The position numbers were made by a program, and so were the translations under genes. The notes beneath the pieces were generated by a model. The model did no database searches. It worked only from the letters and a program-made list of their open reading frames with translations, and was not told the origin of the DNA. Of a stretch of 64,000 bases of DNA, positions 47,256 to 59,102 are shown piece by piece. Source of the stretch: Gordionus sp. m RMFG-2023 (lineage: Eukaryota; Nematomorpha; Gordioida; Chordodea; Parachordodidae); assembly GCF_954871325.1 (NCBI RefSeq), contig NC_088776.1:36566508-36630507 (forward strand). The letters run 5' to 3'. The number at the start of each line of letters is the position of its first letter. Position 1 is the stretch's first letter.

Positions 47256-50185
47256 TGAGGAGGTAGGCATGAAGTTGTAGATTTTATGTACAAGACAATT
47301 TATTAAAAATATTTATTTTATACATTTTATCTAATCTAATTTTATTTAATCTTATTTAATGAATTTTTTACATTTTAAAATTAACATAAATAAAATTATA
47401 ATATAAAATTAATATTACAAGGTTTCTTTCTCTCTATAATATGCAAATATGGATAGTCAGAATTACTTATGTAAATTTATGAAATTTAACTTATAATGAC
47501 CAAATATATAATTAAACAATATTTTAATATATCAATATTTCTAATTCCACACATTTTTTAAATTGTTCTTCGCTGTATTTGAAGTGAGCCGTTATCGTTA
47601 AGTTTTGTCCAATTCGTTGTTTAACGTTTTTGTCATTGTTGTTGTTGCATAGTCATTATCTTTTTCGTTGGTTTGTTTTAATCGCTAGCTTGTTATCCTT
47701 ATAGTCATATCATTAGCTTGATCATCATCAACTCATTAGCTTGATCATCATCTTATTAGATTGTGTATCTCGATCATTTGTAGTATTCATTGTTTGTAAT
47801 TATATTTATAAATTATTATCAACATCAATTTATCTCGAATAAAATAATAATTGAAATGATAATGGAATATTGAACCATGGAATATTTTGGATTGAATATC
47901 GAATATTAGAATAAATCATTTGTATCGAATAATTAATATATGTAATCAAATACGAATTTCATGTTTTACATTTATTATTCGCGTTTTATTTACATTCGTT
48001 TTATATTATTAATGTTGCTTTTTATATGAAATATATTTTTTTATCTGTTGATACATTTTAATTTTATTTTAAATTATATTAACTTAAATTTTACCTTACG
48101 GACTTGTATTATTTCCTTCACTTAACATAATATTAATCTAATAGTTACATTGATTGTTATTTACTTTTGAATATATATATAGAATTTATTAGGTTGATAA
48201 TCAGTTAGTTATATTTAATAATAAAGAAATTTAAAATAAAGAAATTTGGGTTCGATATCTTTATGCTTATCCATACCACTCAGACTCACACACACTATAT
48301 TAGCATTATCCGTCGATTTTTATTTATGTTTATATTAATAATAATTTCAATCCATGAGGTTTAAATATGCAAATAAAATATTATGCACATTTACCTCTTC
48401 TTTTTTTCTAAAGTTTAAATTTCACACCCTTGTTTTTTAATTTATAAAGTATCTTAATATTATTATTCCTCTAAAATAATTCCTTTAACCTCAAATTTTT
48501 TGAAAATTCCTTATCGCATCTTTGAAAAGTTTTCTTAAATTTAGATGTTTAGTTTTAATATTATCTTCTATTCTCTTTATGATACTTTTATTCTTCTGAT
48601 ATAATTTAGATTTTATTGTCTTCTATATCACAATTTTTATATCATCTTTAATATTAATTGAGTTTATTTTATATTTTATTAACACATATTTTTTCCATTA
48701 CTAGTATTACTATCATATGATTTATATATTTTAATTTATAAGACTATTTTATCTTCATATAAGAATTCTATCAAAATTATAACAAAGTATTTAGTTGTTA
48801 TCCTAAAATTTTTAATTTGTTTAATACGATATATGTATATGTCCATAACATTTTGATTTTAATTTCACTAAAAATTCTTCTTTTTAGCAAATTAATCTCT
48901 CTCCAGTTTCTATGAGAATCAGAATCATAATCAGCCCTGAATAAACCAGGTATTTCTCTAAATTAACTCGATTATTTATCGCAATATTTTTGTTGAAATA
49001 TTTATTTTGAATATTTGGTAATAAATTATGTAATTCATTTTTGTTGAAGTTATTATTATTTTGAAATTTATTATATAATGATAATTTTTTCTATTGTTGC
49101 TCTTTATAATTATTATATCTTTGATAATTTTTATTTTCTGAATTTCGATTTTTATAATAATTTTTATTACTATATTTATTATCATGATAATCATCTTTTT
49201 TATAATTATATTGATTTCTGTTATAATAATTATCTGGATTCCTATTATGATAATAATTATATTATAACTATTTTTATAAGTTTTAGATTGAAAATTATTA
49301 TTAGGATAATTAGATGATGAATTGATCTAGGTATTTCTTTTATCTTAGCTAATGATTTATAATTAAATTGATTTTAATCTAATCATTACTTACTCATATC
49401 TTGAACTTTTATCTCTTGGTTCCATAGCTTACATAACCACATAAATTGTCTGGTAAATTATGAATTAGCTTTCTAGTATCTATTATATCACAATTTAAGA
49501 AATATTCTTCTATTTTATCTATAGATTTTTTAATATTATTTTGATCCCAGGGTAATTCATTTTAATTTATCTATATAATTTTATTATTACAAATCTAAAA
49601 ATTTAATTTTAAAGTTACTATATTATATTTTACAGACACATTTTTTTATCATCTTTTACGTGATTTAGAATTCAATAAACATAATCTTCCAGAATCCTCT
49701 TTCATCTAGTTTTACCATATTAGGTTCCATTTGGTGTATCAACTACAATGCCCATATAATTGTGTCCATAGTTATCACCAAGTCTTTTTGCTACCATAGT
49801 ATATCTAAAATTTTTATTATTTTTTTAAGAAGAATAAGGTTGAAAGCTATTAATTTAGATCCATTGCACTTTCCGCTGCCGCCATATAGGAATGGGAAGA
49901 TAGGCAGGGAGTTGTAGATTTTGAAATTGATTAATTTTTATTTTTCATATTTTATCCAATCCAATCTAATCTTATTTAATTAATTTTTTACATTTTAAAA
50001 GTAGTATATTAATGAAATTAGAATAATATGAAAATAATATTACAATGTTTCTTTTTCTCTCTATAATATGCTAATATGGATAGTCAAAATTAGTTGTGCA
50101 AATATATGAAATTTAACTTATAATACTTTTAATGACCAAATATATAATTAAACATTATTTTAATTTATTAATATTTCTAGGATAT
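47256..50185 (-). mobile_element. LTR retrotransposon fossil (family unresolved), broken
   Basis: Two direct repeats of about 290 bases lie at about 47256-47550 and 49893-50185. Both begin TG and share GAGTTGTAGATT/GAAGTTGTAGATT, TTTACATTTTAAAA, TTTCTCTCTATAATATG and ATGGATAGTCA in order. Between them are about 2.3 kb with coding-like minus-strand remains, including an Asn/Tyr-rich region near 49080-49280 of the sort seen in gag-like proteins. Just inside the right repeat, on the minus strand, a TGGCGGCAGCGG stretch could be a primer-binding site. No reverse transcriptase was recognised. The repeats differ by very roughly a fifth by eye and the body is heavily broken, so it is old. It appears inserted in a hAT relic. 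Confidence 0.65.
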
Positions 50186-50270
50186 AACAATATCAATGTG
50201 GTCATTATGGATATCGATTAATTCTCTAATTTCAGATGTGGCGCATGATATACCCTTTTTAAAGTGTTTT

Positions 50271-52072
50271 GAAATAGTTCCTTTTTGAGAATTAATAAAT
50301 CCCGCTTCTCGTTCCTTTCTCTTTCATTCAAAAACCAGACTTTTAAAAATTTATAAAATATAGTTTATCTAATTTTTATAAATCTATTATATTTTTTACC
50401 TATAATTTACCTTGTATTTTGAATAAAATTTTAATTGAATTTTTATTATTATTTATAATAGTAAAAATAAATCAAATTATTTGTTTTAACAAGATATGGC
50501 TATACATGTCAAGTCTTCTTTTTTAAAAATCATAAAATAATTAAACAATTTATAGATTTTTTTCAATTTTGGTATATAAAAACCTAATGCAGTTTTACCA
50601 TTATGGTCCTTGTACAAAATTATTTCAACTTGATCTTTAATCTGGGTTTCTCCCAAGTATGGCTATTTTTCCTTTGACTATTTTAGTGATTAAGGTTAAG
50701 TTCTTTAAATATAATACATTTTCATTTTTATTTTTCATAAAATCTTACAAGAAACAAAATTTGACGGTCCGTAAAATCTTTAAATTTTGGCGCCCCAAGA
50801 CGGCTGCCTGCTTGCTCATGCAAACGCTAAGGACCTGCTTTTGATAGGCAAGTCACAAAAGGGAAAATAGGAGTAGGATATGATATTCAACAGATTATCT
50901 GATTCTTAAAAACATATCGGGTGAGAGGGATTCTAGTTGTAGATGATGGAGATGAGAACTCAGACGGGGTAATCAGTTAGATATAATATGAGGCGATATT
51001 ATAAAATCTTTTGAGAGAAACTCAACTGTATTGCCTGGTAGGAATGGAAGGTATATATCGTAGATATATAATGTAGATTAGTTAGCATGCTGGAGCAACG
51101 GACACAAACATACTATTCCAAACAAATAATAATTTTGCAGGCTAGGCAAACGCACTAATGAGGGCAAGTTTCATACATTAAGGACAATTTCGAAAAAGTT
51201 GGTTTACATAAAAAAAAGTGGGAAATAATTTTATTTTATACATACTTTTTATATTACTGATTTATTTTAAATCAAGATTGTAGACTTAGAAACATTGCCA
51301 ATTAATTAAGTGGTAATATAATATATTATTACCAAAAAAGATTTATATGCCCTTTAAAAAAATAGAATATATAGTATAATTTTTATTTTTTTTATTTTTT
51401 TTATTTCTATATATATAAATATCGAGAAATTTTATTATATATTATATAAAAAAAAACTGTATTGATGGAATTTATAATAATTGAATTCTTTTCCTTCTGT
51501 TGAAGTGATTCTCCAGCTATAACATATTTATCTTATCTTTCAGGTTGATATGAAACGTGCCCTTCATGAGCGAACGTATTATATACAGAGGCCCATCCGC
51601 TCTATAATTCTGCCGGTTTTTAGGAGCTAACAAACCTTGTAACTCAAATGTAATAAGAAGGATGGAACTAAATACCTACCTATGTTATAAATTTTGCCAA
51701 TGTTTGAACAAAAAGAAATGAAAAGGAGGAAAGGGAGATAAAAAAAATAGCTGAATGGAAAGGAATAAAAGAGAAAGAATAGAAAGATAAAAACTATCCC
51801 AAAAGATTTCTTCAGAAAATTATAATATTTAATATAATGTGTATTTAAATTTATCTTGTCATTTATGCGATCCCATTTTAAATACATTATCTTTTATATG
51901 GTAAAAAGCTTCTCACATTTTTTGCCTCATTTTTTTGTTATATTTTGTTAAAAGGTATCATAATACCCGGAGTTTAAATCGAACTCAAGACTAAATATGA
52001 TAACTGAACAAACATTTGTTGCCGCATTTTAGCACTAAGTTCTCACCGCAGCAACTTAGCGTTATGCTTTAA
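50271..52072. other. AT-rich DNA with a hAT-like end at about 50785-50840
   Basis: About 50785-50840 reads TTTTGGCGCCCCAAGACGGC, then TGCCTGCTTGCTCATGC, ending near GGACCTG. This is the usual layout of one class of hAT right ends (GGCGCCCC followed by a C/G-rich tail). About 50870-51190 is less AT-rich but shows no frame. An 86-codon minus-strand open frame at 51627-51887 is Phe-rich low-complexity sequence and probably not a gene. Confidence 0.45.
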
Positions 52073-52074
52073 CA

Positions 52075-52200
52075 GGCGCGTAACCAATGGGGGGGGGGGG
52101 AATTCCCCCCATCGCAAATTCGACTGTTTTTATAAATATCAATTTAAACTAAAAAAATATTTATCCCCCCCCCCTCGTCAAAATTTTGCAAATATTTGAA
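52075..52200 (+). repeat. hAT-like left terminus with G/C runs
   Basis: It reads CAGGCGCGTAACCAATGG followed by a long G-run, then a C-run, and a second C-run about 60 bases on. The design (CAG, GCGTAGCC-like word, G-run, C-run) parallels the ends at 54184 and 63474. No matching right end was found before the next elements. Confidence 0.55.
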
Positions 52201-53311
52201 TATCAATTTTCCAACATAAAACTTATTTTTTAAAAATAAATTTTATTAAAATTTCTTTTCCTTGTGTGTATATTAACTTTATTCAAAAATATTAATAAAA
52301 TGGAAAAAATTAAAGAGATAGAAATAAAACGGTAATTTATTTATCATTATGATTATTTCTAGTTATACCTATTATAATTATTTTATCAAATTCAAAATTA
52401 TTAGTGAGTTAGGAATTAATAAGTAGTTTTTAACATATTTTAATTATTAGTAAATATCTAAAAATTTTTAATATTGTTCAATTTAACTTCCATTTTGTAG
52501 AACAGAAGAAATAGAAATACAAAAGTTAAATAAGGCTGAGCAATGAGCAAATACAAATAAAAGAAAAAAATGGTAAAGGGTAGCATATATTTTATGAAAA
52601 TCAGGTTAGGCATTAGTTATAAATTTTTTATTAAATTAAAACTGCTCTCTGAATATTCTTTCTTACTTATTGCTTCTAAGGTTTGGTGAATATTATTCTA
52701 TATCTCTTCTTAAAGTTGTTATAAGAATATTAAATTTGATTATATTAATAGTGTGGAATTTTTATTAATGATCATATCATCAATTACCAATTAAATTTGT
52801 TCATTTTCATTTCAATATGTATGTGTGAATGTATTAAAACTTTATTTCAATTTTTAATTTAAAATTTTTTTTATTAAATATAATATACCTAACTCAAAAT
52901 AATAAAAAATTGGGTTATAACCTTTATTTTTTCTTTAAATATTCATAAGCGCAAATTAGTAAATAAAAGCTAAAAATATTAATTTAATTATTATTGAATT
53001 ATGAATAATTTAATAGAATAGCTCAAACTAATGACCCGGCCGAAGCCCGGGAAAAAACTGGCCAAAGGCCAGCTAAGACATGTTTGATGGTTCCGTTCCC
53101 CAAAATTTCTCTGCCCATAGGAAATTCTGGATACAGCACTATGCCTTCACGAGTTCTCAAATTTTATTGTTATTTATTTTTAAAGTTGTCCTTTGACCTT
53201 ATGAAAGTAGATGTATGTATAAATTATGAATGTCAATCAATAGCAAACCTAAAAATCTACCCAATAGGAGTTCAACCGTTTCCCCTTAATGAGCGAGTCT
53301 AGTCTAGGGGG
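52201..53311. other. AT-rich DNA with a GC hairpin at 53035
   Basis: No gene is seen. At about 53035-53070 ACCCGGCCGAAGCCCGGG is followed by CTGGCCAAAGGCCAG, a pair of GC-rich hairpins like those near the 3' ends of hATs at 58680 and 62088. A 72-codon open frame at 53084-53302 has no motif. Confidence 0.45.
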
Positions 53312-53900
53312 TGGGTAATATTTTAATCAATACAAAATATCGATATGGGTATCAAATAAAAGCTAATTTAAATATTTTTTGACTGAAAGTATTCACAATT
53401 GGTCTTAATAGGTTGAATTTGGTCTGGGAGGGGAGCAAAAAAAATTAATATGGGTCTCATATAAAAGATAATTATAATGTTATTTGATTATAATAATAAT
53501 CACCATAAATGTGTATGTTTAGATCTTGAAAAGTGAAGAATATTATTATCAATAAAAAACATTGATATGGAATATGTATTTTGACTTAAATAATAGCATC
53601 TTAATGGGTTAAACTTGGTCTGAGGGTGGGGGGGGGGGGTAAAAAAGAAAATTTTATATGGATGTCATAAAACTTAATAAAATATTTTTTGATTGTAATA
53701 ATAATTATCACTCTAAGTGGATGAGTTTAGGCCTTCGAGGGTCAGAAATATTTTAATCAACGCAAATTATGCATATTGTTATCAATTAAAAAATATTTTA
53801 ACTCAAATAACAATATTCGCTAAGTTATACTTAGGTCTGGAGGAAAGGGGGGGGGGGTAAAAAATAAAAATTGGATATGGGTGATATAAAAAGGTAACAT
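53312..53900 (+). repeat. Tandem repeat of about 220 bp, nearly three copies
   Basis: Units start near 53312, 53541 and 53750. Each contains ATATTTTAATCAA-type DNA, then GGTCTGxxGG, a G-run of 4 to 13 bases, AAAAAA, then ATATGGGTxTCATATAAAA and TTGATTxTAATAATAAT. Units differ at many positions, so the array is not young, yet a G-run is present in every unit at the same place. Confidence 0.82.
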
Positions 53901-54419
53901 CCATCATCTTTTTTTCCTATTTTACAAAATATTTGTTGATAAATCATAATTGTGTTTTGTTTTTTCAATAGCTCAAAACAAGTAATGTTCATCTGAAGGA
54001 ATTTTTTTTAATCAGCAGAAATAATTTAAAGTTTAAAATCTGTAATAACTAAGCTATAGATAAGGAGTAGGATTATAGGATAGAGAGATAGGGATAAGGT
54101 TGTTCTGGTTAATTAAAGGTTTAATAGATATAAATTAGGTAAGTTTAATTCAATTTTTAATAAAAAACTTACAGGTCATGTGGCAGTGACGTAGCTACGG
54201 GGGGGGGGGGTTTAGACCCCCCCCCAGGGTAAATTTTTTAGATTATACGTTCAAAAGACTCAAAAGTGACTTTATATCAAATAAATACCATGAATATTTA
54301 TATTTTTCTGGTTTTGATGTTTGTGGAAGGATATTATATTACTATTGAAATTATTCTGGATAGTATTATTATAATTGAGAATAATCTACTAAATTAAAAT
54401 AACATATTATTGATGCATT

Positions 54420-55049
54420 TATAAGTTTGGGTGAGAAACCTAAAATTATTATTGAGAAACCTAGGCTAATCATAGATGACATGTTAGCCTTGGAATCAAC
54501 TTTTGATTATTATAGAAAAGTTATTTTTTTACCATTATTAAAAACACTTTAAATTAAAATTTGCTGGGCATAACAAAATATTAAATATTTTATTTTTCTT
54601 TTGCTATCATCCTCAGAACAATTAATCATTAACAATAATATAATGCTTAGCATTAAAAAAATTAGTATTTTTTATGAATCCGACATTATCGGAGGATACG
54701 AACAGCTAAAATCAGATACTGAAGCTTGATATTCTGATCTAAGCACCATCATCCTTACAGAGAGAATCCCAGCAACCCTGTTGAAGCATTACAATTATTT
54801 AAGGAAACTTTAAACTTAAGAACAAATATTAAAACACTTTTAATAATATTAGCAACATTTCCCATAACTACTTGCACCAATGAGCGTTCGACATTGACTC
54901 GACTTAAAAGTTATTTAAGGGCAACCTCTGGCCAGGCAAGGACCAATGGATTGGCTCTTCAAAATATATATAGAGATTTTAATCCTACCCCAAATGAGGT
55001 CATAGAGGAAATGGGTAAAGGGCCACTAAGAATTAAGTTAAATATATAA
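54420..55049 (+). pseudogene. hAT transposase (DUF4371 type), C-terminal part
   Basis: A frame open from about 54750 to the stop at 55049 reads NPSNPVEALQLFKETL, then ATFPITTCTNERSTLTRLKS and SGQARTNGLALQNIYRDF. It closes with PNEVIEEMGKGPLRIKLNI. This is a well preserved hAT dimerisation domain of the kind found in DUF4371/52-kDa-repressor-like transposases (LPVTTCTxERSFSxLxRLK; GLALLNIHRD). Upstream, near 54480-54545, LALESTFDYYRKVIFLPLL matches the YYRxSIxIPxLD block, in a frame separated by stops. The N-terminal half, including any zinc finger and most catalytic residues, is absent. The element is therefore non-autonomous. Confidence 0.88.
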
Positions 55050-56309
55050 AATATAAAGATTTTTAACATAGTATTTATAGTTTTTTTTAGTCAAAAAGCA
55101 ATCGAAATATTTTTCCAAATAAGCACTTATTATTATAAATTTGTTTAGTTTACATAAAATTATATTTTGTTATTTATAAACTGTTTTACAATAGTTTATA
55201 TAAAATATATATTTTGTTATATACAGTCAAAACCGTTTAATTGCGAAAGCTTGGGACCGAAATATTTAAAAATTTCGCAATTATCCGATTTTTCGCAATT
55301 ATACGATTAAAATTCAACAATTTATTTATTAAAAATCAGTTTGTGTTTTTTATAAAGATATTTATCATCTATATATATTTTAATCATATAAGCCATCAAA
55401 CTTTGCAATAAATACAATTTTTAATTAATGTAACCAACTATATATTTTAATTTGAATAAGTTATGTAACGAATAAAAAAACTAAATTTTAAAAATTTATC
55501 TTATTTGTTGAAACATATGATCATAGCTTTTTTTTCTTCCCACCAATAATCCTATATTTTTATCGTCAATTCATCAAGTTATTATTTTATAAAAAGTATT
55601 CAATTAATTTAGATCAATCATAATAATATTAAAATATCTGAAGCACTTGAAAGTAATGTGATATATTTTGATATATATATTTATATTTTCTCTAGATCTA
55701 GACATGATTATAGACAGAAAGGAACAAAGAAAACAAGACTTAATTATAAAAAGATTGTAATTATTTATGTATTAGCATTATAGTTGTTGATAAATTATTT
55801 TTTATTGAATAAAATTATAATTAAATTTGTTTACTAGATTTTATCTCATTTTTTATTTAAGATATGTAAGAATTAAAGCAAAAAAAAGCTTTTGTGAAAG
55901 ATAATAACATTTTTTCCTTTACAATACCCTAATATTTATTTCCATTAATTTTAACTACTTTTGTCATTTTACCTTCATTAAATTTACTGAAATTTACACA
56001 AATATATTATCACTTTTTAAATTCTAATTTATTATTAAAGCCAAATTTTAAAATATTTTGCCTAAAAAACTGGAAACAATAAGATTAATATAAAAGAATT
56101 TAAGTTTATTAAGTGTTTTGTTTTCACACACATGATATTTGATTTAAAATCCTATGCCTATTCAAATCTTATAAATTCTAATATTATAAATGTAAATGTA
56201 TTAACAGACCATGCTGGAATGAAAGTTTATTAATGCTTTATAACATAAGATTTTATTTGAACTAATTTTATTATACATGTATCACAATTATTATAAAGTA
56301 ATATAAGAT

Positions 56310-57866
56310 TTAATAAAAATATTTTGTGATAAGAGTTTGGCTAGACTCTGGAGTAAATAATTCTTTTTCCACTATATTCTCTAGCTTTCTTAGTGAATCT
56401 TGATCCCTTAGATGTTCATGAGCATATTCAAGAAAAGTATAATAACCATTAAGAGCCTGATTTTTTGTAATTAAATGATCAGATATCTCTTGGTTCCCTT
56501 CGTCATTCTCGGAGCTTTCATAACCTTCTATAAAAAATAAGATTAATTAAAATTTTAAGTAATTAAACCTTCCAACTCTAATCTTATCTGATTACAAATA
56601 TCCTGATCATCTAAAATTCCATGGCAGCTAGCATCATCATCGTATAACACATATTCTTCAAATATGGGATCAAATTCATCTTCTTCGTTGTCAGTTAATG
56701 CTATATCATCCTCCGATTCCCAATCAAATGCCATAGACTTATCAAAAAATTTAGCTTCAATAAAACACTTTATGATTGTGGTACTTGTCACCTCACCCCA
56801 TGCAAATTTTATAAGATAGAGGCTATCATAAAGTGTAAATCTTTTATAAAAAGAAATGGTGTCATTTCCTTCCATCAATGTTATCATTTTTCTCATGATA
56901 CCCTTTCTATAATGACATTTAAAGGATCTAATTGCACCCATGTCCAATTGAATTAATGATGTTGTATTAGCTGGTAAAAAAATTAATTTTATATTGTTAA
57001 ATGTTAATTTTGTTTTGTGACAAGATGCATTGTCACAAAACAATAAAATTTTCTTCTTTAATGAGGAATCCCATTCTTTAAGAATATCTTCAAAAGTTGA
57101 GGTTGTCATCCAGCTGCTTTTATTGGAGTAGTATTTAACTGGTAATTTTTTATTTTTAAAGCACCTAGGGTTTTTAAATTTCCCTACAACATATAACTTT
57201 TTATCAGATCCATCCCCATTTATGATAAATAGAACTGTGACCTTTTCCTTGTCTGGTTTGAAGCCCAGTGGTTGAGTTCCACTAAATTCCATTGTGCCCT
57301 TTGGTAATGCTCGGTAGTATAGTCCTGTCTCATCACAATTGTAAATATTACTCCTTTGATAATCTTTAATCAGAGATGGGAGTGTATTTCTGCTCCATTC
57401 ATTTGCATTAATAATATCTGCACTCCCCTTTTCATTGCAAACATTATGAAAATTTATATTCTGTCTTTTCCTAAATCTCTGCAACCAGCTGCTAGTAGGA
57501 ATGCCTATAATTTATATATTATAAAAACTTATAATTACCTTCATTGAATGTTTGGCTAAAAAACATAGCTTTTTCTAACATCACTGGCCCATTTAGACTG
57601 CAATTTTTACTTCGCATTTGTGTAAACCAAACCAATAAAGCTGCTTCTGTCTTTGGGTAACAACTCATTCTAACTCTTTTAGTTGTAGGAGGTTTATTCC
57701 TTAGAAATTGTGAGCATAGATTTTCTTTATTCGCTATTAAACGGTAGATTGTCGAGACGTGGCAATTGTAATTTGATGCTAATTGTGTTTTTGATGTAGT
57801 GTTTAATTTATCAATTATTTCTTTTTTATGCTTCAGGGTTAATGTTTGGAATGATTTTTTTACCAT
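56310..57866 (-). CDS. Tigger-like transposase, 493 aa, three exons, apparently intact
   Basis: Exons are 57866-57539, 57504-56569 and 56527-56310; the introns are 34 and 41 bp, both GT-AG and both phase 1, and removing them keeps one frame to the TAA at 56310. Residues about 8-48 form a CENP-B/pogo helix-turn-helix (KHKKEIIDKL, TSKTQLASNY, VSTIYRLI). Residues about 60-125 form the second DNA-binding domain ending SSWLQRFRKRQNI. The DDE domain follows: D167 in YNCDETGLYYR, D267 in LLFCDNASCHK and D297 in TSLIQLDMGAIRSFK, a DD29D triad typical of Tigger. One residue seems missing before D297 compared with the common QPLD. An acidic stretch (about 355-395) leads to a C-terminal tail spread over exons 2 and 3. 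Length is normal for the family. It would cut and rejoin the 55224-58122 ends at TA sites in the nucleus. Expression is not shown. Confidence 0.93.
56528..56568 (-). other. 41-bp intron 2 of the Tigger transposase gene
   Basis: On the minus strand it starts GTTTAATTAC and ends TTTTTTATAG, with a TTAAT branch-like word. Splicing joins the LELE end of exon 2 to EGYESSENDEG; without it the protein would end four residues later (GLIT). Confidence 0.8.
57505..57538 (-). other. 34-bp intron 1 of the Tigger transposase gene
   Basis: On the minus strand it starts GTAATTATAAG and ends AAATTATAG. Read-through would stop after five codons, while splicing joins FNEG to IPTSSWLQRF, the expected continuation in Tigger proteins. 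The length is near the lower limit for spliceosomal introns. Confidence 0.85.
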
Positions 57867-58408
57867 TTTTATATTAATTTCTGGCGTGGTAATGAATGAA
57901 TGAATGAATGGAAAAAGTCACTTATCCGATTAAATTAACGTTATTGTTATATAAATGGGACCTGAAAAATTTTGCAATTATCCGATATTTCGCAATTAAC
58001 CGATTCGCAATTATAAATGTAATTTAACATTATACCATAGTAATTATTATCAAAATCGCGGGGTTTTTTCGCATTTAAAAGTTTTTGCACTTAAGCGATA
58101 TGCAATTAAACGGTTTTGACTGTATATAAATTTTTTTAACATTTATTTTATTATTTATAATATTTTAATCTATAATTTAAATGTGCTATATAATACTACT
58201 AATTATAAAATATATCATTTATAATTAAAGCAATTTATATCATAGCAATTTATATGTGTAATAATTATAGTTATAAAGTATATAATTTATAATTAAGGCA
58301 ATATAATATTTATATTTTAAATAATCGCTTTTTATTTGTAAATTGATTTCTATAAAAGTATAATAAATTGAAGCGTATATCTTTGAAATGTGTTATTTTA
58401 ATTAAAAT

Positions 58409-58612
58409 TAGTGTTGTCAATGGCTCAATTTGAGCCGATATGGCTAACTCAATATATTAGCCAGAAAATTATGTAAGCCTGAAAATTTGGCTCATATAAA
58501 AGTTTAGACATTATTCGTGAAATCTCTAGGATTGAGCGATATTTTTTTGACTAAAATATTGAGTTAGCTGTTTATAAAAAATCGGCTCAAATCGAGCCAT
58601 TTAACAACACTA
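58409..58612. mobile_element. GGCTC-family MITE with near-perfect 8-bp duplication
   Basis: It starts TAGTGTTGTCAATGGCTCAA and ends ATCGAGCCATTTAACAACACTA. Flanks ATTAAAAT (58401-58408) and ATTTAAAT (58613-58620) differ at one base. GGCTCAAATCGAGCC and GGCTCAATTTGAGCC palindromes lie just inside the two ends. It is the best-preserved member of the five seen in this window. Confidence 0.88.
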
Positions 58613-58679
58613 ATTTAAATGAACAATAATTCTAGGACTTTTATATTTTAAGAAAAACAAAAATGATTTTTATCATAAA

Positions 58680-58700
58680 CCCGGCCGAAGGCCGGGCAAA
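58680..58700. repeat. GC hairpin near the 3' end of the 54184 hAT
   Basis: CCCGGCCGAAGGCCGGG is a perfect 7-bp stem with a GAA loop, within 75 bases of the right end. The same hairpin occurs near the end of the hAT at 61986, and an eroded form at 53035. Confidence 0.85.
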
Positions 58701-58761
58701 AGGCCTAATCCCCTATGGACCCACTATAAGAAAAATTCCTAGCTACTCCCCTGTCATGTGG

Positions 58762-59094
58762 TTATAAACAGATTAATATAAATTTTAATAAGATAACGGC
58801 AATTTATTATTATTCCATCTCATTTACAATTTTGGATAGTAAAAGTTTAAAAAATACTCGTCTTAATTACTCATCTAGCCTAGAAAATATATTTATAATT
58901 AATACAGATGACATTTATACATAATATAATCAATTTAAAGATAATTTTTGGTATAGAAAATATTTAGCTGAATCAATTAATAATTTCCTAGAAAACTATA
59001 TAATGTAAACAAAACATTTATAAAATATATTAATGGTGTATCATCTGAAAGGTAAAGTAAACTAGATATTGAATTTGTAACAGCAGTCTTTATG
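58762..59094. other. AT-rich spacer
   Basis: No coding frame or repeat is recognised between the two hAT elements. Confidence 0.5.
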
Positions 59095-59102
59095 ACAAAT
59101 TG

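Larger units (their letters stand above)
55224..58122 (-). mobile_element. Complete pogo/Tigger DNA transposon, 2899 bp
   Basis: Inverted ends CAGTCAAAACCGTTTAATTG and CAATTAAACGGTTTTGACTG match perfectly over these 20 bases, and TA flanks both sides (55222-55223 and 58123-58124), the Tc1/mariner-type duplication. Further inverted AATTGCGAAA/TTCGCAATTA words lie inside both arms. It contains one three-exon minus-strand transposase gene that is uninterrupted apart from its introns. It sits inside the right arm of the hAT at 54184. Long AT-rich stretches flank the gene (55330-56309 and 57867-57950). Intact ends and gene make it the youngest large insertion in the window. Confidence 0.95.
54184..58753 (+). 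mobile_element. hAT element with exact 8-bp duplication, hosting a nested Tigger and a MITE
   Basis: The left end is CAGTGACGTAGCTACGG with a G-run and then a C-run. The right end is TAGCTACTCCCCTG. Both flanks are the identical 8-mer TCATGTGG (54176-54183 and 58754-58761), which fixes the borders. Without its inserts the element is about 1.5 kb: a left arm with the end of a transposase gene, and a right arm carrying a GC hairpin. Inside it are the Tigger element (55224-58122) and a GGCTC-family MITE (58409-58612). The order of events is hAT first, then the two insertions. Confidence 0.93.

Noticed and set aside
48976-49317. Overlapping open frames on both strands, very rich in Asn, Ile and Tyr
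   Set aside because: They lie within the LTR fossil and reflect low-complexity TAAT-rich DNA; not listed as genes.
51940-52010. A possible tRNA T-arm (GAGTTCGATTTAAACTC on the minus strand)
   Set aside because: The stem and loop sizes do not fit and there is no acceptor, D or anticodon arm around it.
57356-57547. 63-codon plus-strand open frame
   Set aside because: It is antisense to exons 1 and 2 of the Tigger transposase and has no motif.
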